DNA from: Petrotoga sp. 9PW.55.5.1
Lineage (GTDB): Bacteria; Thermotogota; Thermotogae; Petrotogales; Petrotogaceae
Direction of reading: 5' to 3'
Assembly (NCBI RefSeq): GCF_003265365.1
Contig: NZ_AUPM01000046.1
Coordinates: 54,588 to 118,587 of the forward strand
Length of the DNA stretch: 64,000 nt
The notes beneath the pieces were generated by a model. It saw only the letters and a program-made list of their open reading frames with translations, did no database searches and was not told the DNA's origin. Positions within the stretch are counted from its first letter, which is position 1; each line of letters starts with the position of its first letter. A program made the position numbers and the translations under genes. Positions 52,730-62,125 of this stretch are shown piece after piece.

Positions 52730-55651
52730 TTGATTAAGAAAGAATTACTAGATTTTTTGGGCTCAATAAAAAATCTTCAAGCACATAAGATAATAATTAT
52801 ACCGGACGGTTATGATCAGGATATCGAAGACGAAAATATTCTGAACTATCCTGATTTTGACATATTTCCATTTGAAAATTTAGAGGTATCGCCAAATATC
52901 AGAGGTAAAAGGATAAAATCTCTTTATTATTTACTTACTCAAGATGAAGTAACTATAGTAACTACTTTATCTGCACTTGTTAAATACACAATTCCAAAAA
53001 AGGATTTTATAATAAAAAAATACTCAATTGGAGATAAGATTGATTTTGAGAATAACTTTTTTTATAAAATGGGTTACACATTATCTAGTGAAGTTTCAAA
53101 CCCTGGAGAGTATGCAAAAAGAGGCTTTGTTAGAGATTTCTTTTCTCCTATTTATAATTTACCTATCAGAATGGAGCTTTGGGATAACGATTTAGAAAGA
53201 ATTAGTCTATTCGATAGCTACTCTCAAAGATCTATTAAAAACTCAAAAGAAATTCTAATCGTACCGGGCTCTGAAATCATGAAATTCGATTCGAATATAA
53301 ATATTTACGAAGGAAGAATTAAGAGGTTAGTAAATGAAACCAAAGAAGAAGAATTAATTAATATAGATCAGTTAAACTCACTTCCTGGAATATTTTATAA
53401 GGACAAAAACAGTATATTAAGTTACTTGCAAGAAAAAAGCCAAATCTATTTAATAAACAAAAATGAGGTTATGAAATCTTTCTTAGAAAAAGAGAGAGAA
53501 AATTACGAAATGTGTGATACTACTTTAAAAAAGAAAATTTACAAGATTTATTCTGGGCAAAACATAGAAATATTAAATAAAATAAATTACCAAGAAGTGA
53601 AACTGTCTTTAGAAAAGATTTATTATATCCCAAAAAAGAAAGAAGATACCAGGTTAGAGTATCTTCCTCTTTTGGATTGGGAAGATTTAAAAGAAGGGGA
53701 TCTTGTAGTTCATGAAGACTACGGAATAGGTATTTACCACGGAGTAAATAAAGTTGAAACCTCTTTAGGACTTAGAGAATATGTCACACTTGAGTACAAA
53801 GACAGTTCAAAAGTCTACGTACCTGTAGGTAGATTAGATAAACTATCCAAATACATAGGCGATCAGCAAAATGTAACGATCTCTTCTCTTAATAGCAAGA
53901 GATGGAAGAATACAAAAGAAAAAGTCAACAAGGAAATAAAAGAAAAAATAAAAGAATTGCTAAGAATTTATGCGGTTAGAGAAAATAACGAAGGGATTCG
54001 TCTTTTCGGAGATCCTGAATTAGAACAAAAATTCAAAGAAACATTCCCATACGTTGAAACACCGGATCAAGAAAAAAGTATAAACGAAATATTATCTGAT
54101 TTGGAAAGTAATAGACCTATGGATAGATTGCTTGCAGGAGATTCTGGGTTTGGTAAAACAGAAGTCGCAATTAGAGCAGCTTTTAGAACCGTTGTTTCTA
54201 ATTTCCAAGTTCTTTTGCTTGCACCAACAACAATTCTTGCAAAGCAACATTTTGAAAACTTCAAGGAAAGAATGGAACCTTTCGGAGTAAAAATCACTTT
54301 AATTACAAGACATATAACTAAGAAAGAAAAAGATATTAGTTTTGAACAAATAAGAAAGGGAGAAACTGATATAATAATTGGAACACATGCTTTGTTATCT
54401 GATTTACTAAAAACAAAAAAGTTGGGATTGGTAATTGTTGACGAAGAACAAAGATTCGGTGTACTTCAGAAAGAAAAGTTTAAAAAAATAAGTGAAGGTG
54501 TTAACTTTTTAATGATGAGCGCTACTCCAATTCCAAGAACATTATATCTTTCTATTAGTGGAATAAGAGACATCTCTACCATAAACACTCCTCCATTAGG
54601 GAGGTTACCTATTCAAACTTTTATAGGTAAATATTCTGATAAAATGGTTAGAACTGCTATTTTAAGAGAAAAATCTAGGGGTGGTCAAACTATATACATT
54701 CACAACAGAGTACAGGAATTAGATGATCTATTTAAAAAATTGCAAAAACTTGTACCTGAAATAAAAATAGTAATGGTTCATGGTGGAACTCAGAAAAGCG
54801 AGTTCATAAAAATTATCAACAGCCTGTATAGTGGAGAAATTGACCTTCTATTGGCAACTACAATAATCGAAAATGGAATTGACATCCCTAACGTTAATAC
54901 TTTAATTGTAGATGATCCTGAAAGATATGGAATATCTCAGTTGTACCAGATAAAAGGACGAGTAGGTAGATCAAACAAAAGAGCTTTCGCGTATTTTCTC
55001 TACAAAAAGGATTTGAATAAAGAAAGCATGAAAAGATTAGAAGCTTTGAAACAATACAACGAACCAGGAAGCGGACTAAAGTTAGCAATAAGAGACTTAG
55101 AAATAAGAGGATACGGTGATTTATTGGGAGTTGAGCAAAAAGGACATATAAACGCAATTGGTTACCATCTTTATCACGACATGTTAAACAAAGTTTTATT
55201 TGAGTACGGAATAGATAAATCAAAGATACTTCCTAAATCACAAACAGTCACCGAAATAAAAGGAATTAAGGGTTCGATAGTTATACCCGAATCTTACATA
55301 GAGAACTCCATAGAAAGAATGAGAATATATAGAAAAATATCAGTTGCAAAAACACCCGAAGAGGTAGAGAAAATAAAAGAAGAGGTTACAGATAAATATG
55401 GAAAACTCCCTGAAGATGTGGAAAGATTATTCAAATACTCATTAATAAAAGTTAAAGCCAACATGGAAGGTATCAGAGAAATAGAAATAGGTGATTCGTA
55501 TATATCCTTTAAATTCGATAAAGATACTTTACCCATTATAGATAAATATAATAAATATTCTCGAAAAGTCACTTTCTTCCCGGAAACCAGAGAACTTATA
55601 AGTTATGGACCTAAAGATAGTATAACTTATATGGAAAGGATATTTTCATAA
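52730..55651 (+). CDS. mfd: Transcription-repair coupling factor Mfd
   Basis: Removes stalled RNA polymerase and recruits UvrA. The RNA-polymerase-interacting domain is near residue 320 (GDLVVHEDYGIGIYHGV). The SF2 translocase follows, with Walker A LLAGDSGFGKTEVAIRA (about 468), DEEQRFGV (about 569) and QIKGRVGRSNKRAFAYF (about 743). The C-terminal domain starts near 840. At 973 residues it is shorter than the E. coli protein (about 1150), through a reduced N-terminal UvrB-like part. The start is TTG 52730, 10 bases after GGAGG. Confidence 0.96.
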   Translation: MIKKELLDFLGSIKNLQAHKIIIIPDGYDQDIEDENILNYPDFDIFPFENLEVSPNIRGKRIKSLYYLLTQDEVTIVTTLSALVKYTIPKKDFIIKKYSIGDKIDFENNFFYKMGYTLSSEVSNPGEYAKRGFVRDFFSPIYNLPIRMELWDNDLERISLFDSYSQRSIKNSKEILIVPGSEIMKFDSNINIYEGRIKRLVNETKEEELINIDQLNSLPGIFYKDKNSILSYLQEKSQIYLINKNEVMKSFLEKERENYEMCDTTLKKKIYKIYSGQNIEILNKINYQEVKLSLEKIYYIPKKKEDTRLEYLPLLDWEDLKEGDLVVHEDYGIGIYHGVNKVETSLGLREYVTLEYKDSSKVYVPVGRLDKLSKYIGDQQNVTISSLNSKRWKNTKEKVNKEIKEKIKELLRIYAVRENNEGIRLFGDPELEQKFKETFPYVETPDQEKSINEILSDLESNRPMDRLLAGDSGFGKTEVAIRAAFRTVVSNFQVLLLAPTTILAKQHFENFKERMEPFGVKITLITRHITKKEKDISFEQIRKGETDIIIGTHALLSDLLKTKKLGLVIVDEEQRFGVLQKEKFKKISEGVNFLMMSATPIPRTLYLSISGIRDISTINTPPLGRLPIQTFIGKYSDKMVRTAILREKSRGGQTIYIHNRVQELDDLFKKLQKLVPEIKIVMVHGGTQKSEFIKIINSLYSGEIDLLLATTIIENGIDIPNVNTLIVDDPERYGISQLYQIKGRVGRSNKRAFAYFLYKKDLNKESMKRLEALKQYNEPGSGLKLAIRDLEIRGYGDLLGVEQKGHINAIGYHLYHDMLNKVLFEYGIDKSKILPKSQTVTEIKGIKGSIVIPESYIENSIERMRIYRKISVAKTPEEVEKIKEEVTDKYGKLPEDVERLFKYSLIKVKANMEGIREIEIGDSYISFKFDKDTLPIIDKYNKYSRKVTFFPETRELISYGPKDSITYMERIFS

Positions 55652-55663
55652 GAGGTGGAAAAT

Positions 55664-57028
55664 ATGTTGTGCGATACTGTAGCAGCAATTTCTTCACCTA
55701 TAGGCACTGGAGCTATAGGTATTGTAAGGGTTACAGGTTCAAAAAAAGACGTTGAAATTATTATAAGAAAAGGCTTAAAGAGAAAAAATTACCTATCAAA
55801 AAGAATATATTTCGGCTGGTTATATAACGAACAAAATGAAAAAGTAGACGAAGTTACTTGGGTTTATCATGAAAAACCTCATTCATATACAGGTGAAGAT
55901 ATGCTTGAGATATTTTGTCATGGCGGTAAATTGATAACTCTCAAGGTTTTAAATACCGTATTGCAATATGGAGTTAGACAAGCATTCGCTGGAGAGTTTA
56001 CTAAAAGAGCAGTATTAAATGGTAAAATGGACTTAATAAAAGCTGAAGCTATAAACAACCTAATTACTTCAGAAACAGAAATTTCTCTAAAAGCCTCTTT
56101 TAATCAATTAAAAGATTCTCTTTCAAAAAAGGTATTATCAATAAAAAATCAGTTATTAAATATTGCTGCCGAGATAGAAGTAGAAATGGATTATCCTGAT
56201 GATGTAGAAATGGCAAGTACTGATATTGAAATTAAAATTGTAAATATTATAAATTCAATCGACAATATCTTGAAAGAAGCTGATAATGGTATAATAGCTA
56301 TTAGCGGAGTGAGAACAACCATTGTAGGAAAACCTAATTCTGGTAAAAGCACTCTTTTGAATGCTCTTTTAAGAAAGGATCGAGCAATAGTTACTGATAT
56401 ACCTGGAACTACCAGAGATACCATTGAAGAGAATTTAAACATTAAAGGTATATTTATAAAAATTATAGATACAGCTGGAATCAGACACACTGAAGATATA
56501 ATAGAAAAGGTTGGCATCGAAAGAGCCATTAAATCAATAAAAGATTCTCATTTAATCTTGTTTGTCTTAGATGGTACTACTTCATTTTCAAAAGAAGATC
56601 AGATGATCTATAATGAATTAATAAAACTTCAAGATAAAACTGTTATAATGGTTCTAAATAAATCTGATGCTCCGGATTTTGATAAAAATAAGTTCAATTT
56701 AATCAGTCAAGAAAAATCCTTTGATATGGTTACTATTTCAGCAAAAAATGGTGAAGTAAAAACTTTAGAAGAAAAGATTTATGAGATATTTTATGATAAA
56801 CTTAATATAGAAGAACCGACTTTAACTAACGAAAGGCAAAAAATCACCTTAGAATCATCAAAAAGTTATCTTGTTAAAGCTATAAATTCTATAAAAAAAG
56901 GCTTTTCAAACGATGTAGTAATGATAGATATTAGAAAAGCGATAGAAAAGATTTATGAACTTACTGGAGAAAACTATAATGAAGAATTACTTAATACAAT
57001 TTTTTCAAACTTTTGTGTAGGAAAATAA
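55664..57028 (+). CDS. mnmE: tRNA-modification GTPase MnmE
   Basis: With MnmG, modifies U34 of tRNA wobble positions. The N-terminal folate-binding domain has AISSPIGTGAIGIVRVTGS. The embedded G domain starts near residue 221 with VGKPNSGKSTLLNALL, and DIPGTTRD and DTAGIRHTED follow. The C-terminal FCVGK holds the conserved cysteine. ATG 55664 is used because AGAGGTGG lies 5 bases upstream; this gives 454 residues. mnmG is not in the window. Confidence 0.96.
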   Translation: MLCDTVAAISSPIGTGAIGIVRVTGSKKDVEIIIRKGLKRKNYLSKRIYFGWLYNEQNEKVDEVTWVYHEKPHSYTGEDMLEIFCHGGKLITLKVLNTVLQYGVRQAFAGEFTKRAVLNGKMDLIKAEAINNLITSETEISLKASFNQLKDSLSKKVLSIKNQLLNIAAEIEVEMDYPDDVEMASTDIEIKIVNIINSIDNILKEADNGIIAISGVRTTIVGKPNSGKSTLLNALLRKDRAIVTDIPGTTRDTIEENLNIKGIFIKIIDTAGIRHTEDIIEKVGIERAIKSIKDSHLILFVLDGTTSFSKEDQMIYNELIKLQDKTVIMVLNKSDAPDFDKNKFNLISQEKSFDMVTISAKNGEVKTLEEKIYEIFYDKLNIEEPTLTNERQKITLESSKSYLVKAINSIKKGFSNDVVMIDIRKAIEKIYELTGENYNEELLNTIFSNFCVGK

Positions 57029-57106
57029 TTTAAAATAATTTATTTTTTAAATGAAGTAGGGTGATAATTATTCTTACAAAGCAAAAACCTTTAGATATAA
57101 ATAACT

Positions 57107-57277
57107 ATGTTGAATGTTTCTCTCACAAGAGCGAAAAGAAAATTAATAGTAGTTGGCGATAGCTTTACTTTAAGTAGCTCTGCTATTTACAAAGAATTAA
57201 TTGAACATATTAAAAATACCGGAAATATTTGCTCAACTCAGAAATATAAAAATACTATTTTCTCAAACTTCGCATAG
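57107..57277 (+). pseudogene. C-terminal remnant of a superfamily 1 (DNA2/NAM7-like) helicase
   Basis: A 56-codon frame reads MLNVSLTRAKRKLIVVGD and then SFTLSSSAIYKELIEHIKNTG. This matches motif VI and the final strand of UPF1/DNA2/IGHMBP2-type helicases (consensus NVALTRAK..LIIVGD..TLSSD). In-frame stop TAA at 57098 lies just upstream, there is no ribosome-binding site, and the rest of the helicase (hundreds of residues) is missing. It is thus a relic, probably from a deletion or recombination in the mnmE-57296 gap. The other bases of 57029-57295 show nothing clear. Confidence 0.75.
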
Positions 57278-57295
57278 TGAATTAGGTGGTGAAAA

Positions 57296-58000
57296 ATGTA
57301 TATAACAATCTCAATAATTCTTGGATTAATACCTTTTTTACAGTTTTTTATTAAAGGATGGCTGTTTTTTGGTGTATCTTCCCTTATACTAATATTCTCC
57401 TATTTTATTTTAAAAAATCGAGGAACTTTTCATTTTATAACCCTTTCCTCACTTTTGCTAATTTCACAGTTGATAATGAATTTTATGGAATTTTCAAACA
57501 TTCCTCTTTTTATTTACATCGCATTTGCTAGTTTCCTTTTATTTATAGCTTCAAGAGATGAAAGGATAGTTGATGATCTAAAAAGATACATAAAAAATGA
57601 AGGATATTCTGATGAAAACTGGAAGTTTGAAATTTGTTTTTTTGGCATGGGGCAGATTAAAAACATAGATCAATTAACTAATTTAACAACAGCAGTTTTT
57701 GGATTTGGAGATAAAGGCATAGCATTTAGCACTAAGCTTGGTAATGGTTTATACAAAAGGTTTATTGATTATAAAGATATTGACGATTTTGGAATGTTTA
57801 AATTGCAAAAAAAACAAGAATTATATTATCCAAAAATCAGAGACATGTTTATGTGGCCAACTAATATGACCACCATGCACAAACCATACATAAACACATA
57901 CGGTTTATATTTATTAATAAATGATGAAACGCTAACTTTTTACGAAGCACCCAGCATAATAATAAAAATATCAGAACATTTGGAACAAAATGCGAGGTAG
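57296..58000 (+). CDS. Membrane protein of unknown function
   Basis: 234 residues. The first ~85 residues contain three to four hydrophobic helices (ISIILGLIPFLQFFIKGWLF, ITLSSLLLISQLIMNFM). The remaining ~150 residues are soluble, with an FGFGDKGIAFSTKLGNGLYK core that could be a beta-barrel of PH/bPH2 type, judged only from strand pattern. AGGTGGTG precedes ATG 57296. It is followed after 44 bases by the ABC-2 permease, a possible functional partner. Confidence 0.65.
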   Translation: MYITISIILGLIPFLQFFIKGWLFFGVSSLILIFSYFILKNRGTFHFITLSSLLLISQLIMNFMEFSNIPLFIYIAFASFLLFIASRDERIVDDLKRYIKNEGYSDENWKFEICFFGMGQIKNIDQLTNLTTAVFGFGDKGIAFSTKLGNGLYKRFIDYKDIDDFGMFKLQKKQELYYPKIRDMFMWPTNMTTMHKPYINTYGLYLLINDETLTFYEAPSIIIKISEHLEQNAR

Positions 58001-58044
58001 TCAATTTTTTCATTTGAAAAAAATTTTGAATTTGGGAGGATACC

Positions 58045-59220
58045 ATGAAAATCTTAAAAATGGCTTGGTATGAAATCAAAAAAGTTGTTAGAAATCGTGG
58101 TGTTTTAATAATAAGTATAATAATCCCCGTTGTTTTAGCGTATTTTGGATCGTCTTTCTATCCTATTGATATGACGCAGAATTTCCAACTGGCTTTGTAT
58201 AATGAGGATAAAAGTTTGCTGGGTAATTTTGCTTTTATTTTAATAAAACAATTTTTAAATTTCGATAATACCCTTGAGATAAAAAACGATGATCAGTTAA
58301 CCCAATTAATAAAAGAAGGTGAATACGATTCTATAGTTATTATCCCAAAGGGGTTCACTTCTAACTTAATGGATAAAAAACAAACAACGTTATACGTGGT
58401 TCCAAACCCCCATAAAATTCAAAACAGTATGATGATATACACAGGTTTCAAAGCTGTTTTTGATGAACTTGCCGGGATCCCAGAAATTAAGGTGGGTTCT
58501 ACAACAGAATTTTTACTTGGTGGCGGTATAGGTATAGATGAAACACGACCCAAACCAGAAATAAAAATGCTTATTCCAAGCCAAGAAGATGGTTCCTTGA
58601 TTGTATCTGAAACTTCAAATCTCTCGATAAATGATATGTTTGCTCCAATCGTTGCTGTTGTAGCTATTTTATTACTATCTATGATTGGAATCGCGAATTC
58701 CACTGGTCAATCAAGGGAAGTTGGATTATTGGATTTATATATATCTAATGGTCTAAAAAGTCATGAATTTCTTATTTCAAAATTAATCGCTTACACTATT
58801 ATAGGTTTTGTCGCAGGTCTATTTTCATGGTATATGTTTAGATTCTTTGGAGTACAGTCCCAAGCAAACCCTTTCAATTTAATTTTATTGGTATTAATAT
58901 CTGTTATATCTTTCACTTCTTTTGGTCTATTTTTATCATCTTTTTTGAAAACCGCTCGAGGGTCATCGTTTCTTGTAACAGCTGTGATTGGTGGAATGCT
59001 TGTCTTCGGAGGCGTTTTAATTCCAATACCCGCTGGTAGTTTCCTTGAAAAAGTAGCAAGCATCTTTCCCATTAAATATTCTTTGGATAGCTGGAGAAAG
59101 CTAACCGTGTTGGGGTATGGATTAGGTGACATTAGTTATGAGATAATAATTTTGTTGACTTTTTCGGTAGTGTTTTTTATTGGTTCATGGTTGTTTCTTG
59201 AATTGACTCAAGAAACCTAA
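58045..59220 (+). CDS. ABC-2 type transporter permease
   Basis: 391 residues. TM1 (GVLIISIIIPVVLAYFGSSF) is followed by a ~170-residue external domain with LIKEGEYDSIVIIPKGFT, typical of ABC-2 exporters. Five more helices lie in 205-385, and the conserved SFTSFGLFLSSFLKTARGSS and FPIKYSLDSWRKL are present. This topology matches NatB/YhaP-like exporters (CcmB-ABC2 clan). No ATP-binding subunit is adjacent, so it must borrow one. GGGAGGA precedes ATG 58045. Confidence 0.85.
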   Translation: MKILKMAWYEIKKVVRNRGVLIISIIIPVVLAYFGSSFYPIDMTQNFQLALYNEDKSLLGNFAFILIKQFLNFDNTLEIKNDDQLTQLIKEGEYDSIVIIPKGFTSNLMDKKQTTLYVVPNPHKIQNSMMIYTGFKAVFDELAGIPEIKVGSTTEFLLGGGIGIDETRPKPEIKMLIPSQEDGSLIVSETSNLSINDMFAPIVAVVAILLLSMIGIANSTGQSREVGLLDLYISNGLKSHEFLISKLIAYTIIGFVAGLFSWYMFRFFGVQSQANPFNLILLVLISVISFTSFGLFLSSFLKTARGSSFLVTAVIGGMLVFGGVLIPIPAGSFLEKVASIFPIKYSLDSWRKLTVLGYGLGDISYEIIILLTFSVVFFIGSWLFLELTQET

Positions 59221-59240
59221 CTTTTGGAGGAATACGATTA

Positions 59241-60047
59241 GTGAATACTATTGCATTTTTAACTGATTGGGGAATATCTTCTTATTACGTTTCAGTATGT
59301 AAATCTGTAATCAAAAAGATAAATGGTAACTGTGATATTATTGATATTACGCATAATGCAGGGCATTTTAACATAAAAAAATATGCCGCTATTATTATGA
59401 GAGCCTGTAAAGATTTTGAAGATGGGACAGTATTTTTATGTGTTGTTGATCCTACAGTTGGAAGCTCAAGAAAAGCAATCGCTTTTGAAACTTTGAAGAA
59501 AAAATTATATTTCGTAGGACCTGATAATGGTTTATTTAGCTATGTCATCGATGAATATGATGTAAATGAAGCCTATGAACTAACCAATAAAAATTTCTAT
59601 TATAAATCAGAGTATTCATCAACTTTTCACGGTAGAGACATATTTTCTCCAGCTGCTGCTTATATTTCAAAGGGCATATTACTGAACCATTTTGGCCCAA
59701 AGGTAGAAAACTTAATAACCTTCAATATAAAGAAACCTAAAATTAAAAATAATCAAATAATATGCGATTTTTTGTATAAAGACGATTTTGGTAATATAGA
59801 AACGAATTTAGACTATAACTTTTTAAATAATAAATATTCAGGAAAGAAATTTATGGTAGAAATTAACGGAATAAAAAAGGAAATCGTTTTTGTAAAAAAT
59901 TATTCAGAAGTAAAGAAAAACGAATTATTAATTCACCTAGATAGCTCTGGATACTATGAGATTTCTAAAAATATGGGAAATGCTTCCGAGGAGTTTAACA
60001 TAGATAACCAATTTGAAGGAGAGGTCAAGATTTTTTCTAATGACTAG
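59241..60047 (+). CDS. SAM hydroxide adenosyltransferase (DUF62 family)
   Basis: Hydrolyses SAM to adenosine and methionine in characterised members. FLTDWGISSYYVSVCKSVIK and DITHNAGHFNIKKYA open the N-terminal domain. VDPTVGSSRKAIAFE and FVGPDNGLFSYVI follow, and TFHGRDIFSPAAAYIS is the family signature. It has 268 residues. The start is GTG 59241 after GGAGG. It overlaps yigZ by 8 bases. Its job in a cell that also has metK is unclear; control of SAM level or adenosine supply are possibilities. Confidence 0.9.
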   Translation: MNTIAFLTDWGISSYYVSVCKSVIKKINGNCDIIDITHNAGHFNIKKYAAIIMRACKDFEDGTVFLCVVDPTVGSSRKAIAFETLKKKLYFVGPDNGLFSYVIDEYDVNEAYELTNKNFYYKSEYSSTFHGRDIFSPAAAYISKGILLNHFGPKVENLITFNIKKPKIKNNQIICDFLYKDDFGNIETNLDYNFLNNKYSGKKFMVEINGIKKEIVFVKNYSEVKKNELLIHLDSSGYYEISKNMGNASEEFNIDNQFEGEVKIFSND

Positions 60048-60675
60048 ATACAAATCTATAAAAGAACCAAAAGAGGTAAAATTGAATATTGAACGATCTG
60101 AATTTATTGGAAATGTTCAAAAAGTTGATACTTCAGAGTCTGCTCAAGAATTCATTAAAGAAATCTCACAAAAATATATAAACGCTACTCACAACTGTTG
60201 GGCCTATAAGGTTTATGAAAACGAAAGAGAAATTTTTAATTATTCAGATAACGGGGAACCATCTGGAACAGCGGGTAAACCAATATTTGGCGTAATTGAA
60301 AAATATGGATTAAACAACATCGCAATAGTCGTAACAAGATACTTTGGAGGAGTAAAGTTAGGAATTCGCGGATTAATAGATGCATACTCATCAACTGCAG
60401 AAGAAGCAGTAAAGAAATCAAAAGTTGTTAATTATCACAAAACTTCAATCTATGAAGCAGAATGCGATTACAGTCAATTTTCTGAAATTGAACGATTAAC
60501 TCGAAAAATCTATGATTTTAAGATAATAGATCAAAATTTTGGAGCCAGTGTTCATTTCACGTTTGAAATTCCTGAAGAAAATAGAGCAAGAATATTAAAG
60601 ATTTTCGAAAACAAAGTAAATAAGATAAAATTTTTGATGAGAGGCGAATCTTTCATAGATAATAACCTTGATTAA
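60040..60675 (+). CDS. yigZ: YigZ/IMPACT-family protein
   Basis: A two-domain protein of about 211 residues. The UPF0029 N-terminal domain has ERSEFIGNVQKVDT, THNCWAYKV and the central NYSDNGEPSGTAGKPIFGVI and VVTRYFGGVKLGIRGL signatures. The C-terminal part has a ferredoxin-like fold. Its biochemical function is not settled; eukaryotic IMPACT regulates GCN2. ATG 60040 overlaps the preceding stop region. An upstream in-frame TTG at 60013 covers the GGAGAGG and is rejected. Confidence 0.9.
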   Translation: MTRYKSIKEPKEVKLNIERSEFIGNVQKVDTSESAQEFIKEISQKYINATHNCWAYKVYENEREIFNYSDNGEPSGTAGKPIFGVIEKYGLNNIAIVVTRYFGGVKLGIRGLIDAYSSTAEEAVKKSKVVNYHKTSIYEAECDYSQFSEIERLTRKIYDFKIIDQNFGASVHFTFEIPEENRARILKIFENKVNKIKFLMRGESFIDNNLD

Positions 60676-60706
60676 TTGAGTTTAGATGATTTAGGAGGAA
60701 ACTTTT

Positions 60707-62116
60707 ATGTACAATAATTTATATAGGAAATACAGGCCCATGAATTTTGATGAGCTTATAGGGCAAGAACATGTAATAAAATACTTCAAAAACACTATAA
60801 AAAAAGATGAAATCTCTCATGCATATATTTTTTCAGGTCCTAGAGGCACTGGAAAAACTACCACTGCAAGGATACTTTCCAAAATAGTAAATTGTAAAAA
60901 TCCAAAAGAATACAATCCCTGCCATGAATGCGAGAATTGTATCTCAATAAATAAAAACGGTTTTATAGATGTAATTGAGATGGACGCTGCATCCAACAGA
61001 GGAATAGATGAAATAAGAAATATTAGAGAATCTGCAAATTATAAGCCTGTTCATGGGAAATATAAAGTATACATAATAGATGAATTCCATATGTTGACAA
61101 GAGAAGCTTTCAATGCTTTACTAAAAACTCTTGAAGAACCACCAAGGCATGTTATTTTTATTTTAGCAACAACTAATTTAGAAAAAGTCCCAGAAACTAT
61201 CATTTCCCGTGCTCAAATTATAAATTTCAAGAATCTAGCAAATGACGATATAGTTGATGGGCTAAAAAAGATTGCAGAATTAGAAAACATAGAGTATGAA
61301 TTAGAAGCCCTACAAATCATAGCAAAAAAGGCAAAAGGTGGTATGAGAGACGCCATTTCTATGTTTGAGCAAGTAGAGAAATTCGGAGCCAGCAAAATCA
61401 CCTTACAAGAAACTCTTGACATATTAGGATTATTTGATGAAAGTTTTGTATCTAACTTCATAGATATTGTTTATTCATCAAAAATCGACGAATTTTTAAA
61501 GAAATCTGAAGAGCTTTTTAGTTCGGGTAAAGATCCAGAAATATTAGTAGAACAATCTCTTGAATTTCTTTTCAATAAATTATCGAAAGATTATAACGAC
61601 AATTCCATATTTTTGATGAAAACTCTGAACGAATTACTTAAAGATTTAAAATATAGTGAAAATAAAAGATTGATATTTGATGTTGAAATTCTTGATTTTA
61701 TGAGTAAGAAAATGAAAAATGAACAAATATTTTACAGTGGAACCCCAACAACGACTTTAGAAAGACAAAACAGCCAAAGGCAAAAAGAAGATATAAAAAA
61801 ATTCGAAGATCCTCTTCTAAAAAAGATTCTTAATTATTTCAGTGATCCCCATGAGAAAAAATCAAATTTAGCAATATATTTTGCTTTGTTATCTTCAACA
61901 CCTAAAATAGACAAAGACAAAATAGATTTTACTTTTTCTTCTGACCAAAAATTAGAATTTGATATTTTAAAAAAATATACAGACGAACTCAAAGTTAACA
62001 TTTATTTATTAATAGATGGATCTTACGACATATCTATTAATTTTGCTGATAGCCAAAATGAAAATTTAGATACCTCTCAACAAAGTAAACTTTTTGAAGA
62101 AAAAAGGTTGTTTTAG
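60707..62116 (+). CDS. dnaX: DNA polymerase III gamma/tau subunit DnaX
   Basis: The clamp-loader ATPase. Walker A is FSGPRGTGKTTTARIL (about 43-58). The zinc module is CKNPKEYNPCHECENC. Walker B is IDEFHMLTREAFNALL, with the SRAQ arginine-finger motif after it. About 100 residues follow the AAA+ and collar domains, so the tau-specific tail is short at 469 residues in total. No obvious internal slippery frameshift site was seen. AGGAGG precedes ATG 60707. Confidence 0.96.
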   Translation: MYNNLYRKYRPMNFDELIGQEHVIKYFKNTIKKDEISHAYIFSGPRGTGKTTTARILSKIVNCKNPKEYNPCHECENCISINKNGFIDVIEMDAASNRGIDEIRNIRESANYKPVHGKYKVYIIDEFHMLTREAFNALLKTLEEPPRHVIFILATTNLEKVPETIISRAQIINFKNLANDDIVDGLKKIAELENIEYELEALQIIAKKAKGGMRDAISMFEQVEKFGASKITLQETLDILGLFDESFVSNFIDIVYSSKIDEFLKKSEELFSSGKDPEILVEQSLEFLFNKLSKDYNDNSIFLMKTLNELLKDLKYSENKRLIFDVEILDFMSKKMKNEQIFYSGTPTTTLERQNSQRQKEDIKKFEDPLLKKILNYFSDPHEKKSNLAIYFALLSSTPKIDKDKIDFTFSSDQKLEFDILKKYTDELKVNIYLLIDGSYDISINFADSQNENLDTSQQSKLFEEKRLF

Positions 62117-62125
62117 GTAAAAAAA

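Noticed and set aside
60707..62116. Programmed frameshift in dnaX to make gamma
   Set aside because: No A-AAA-AAG-type or A9 slippery site with a downstream stop in the alternative frame was noticed; longest A-run is about seven.
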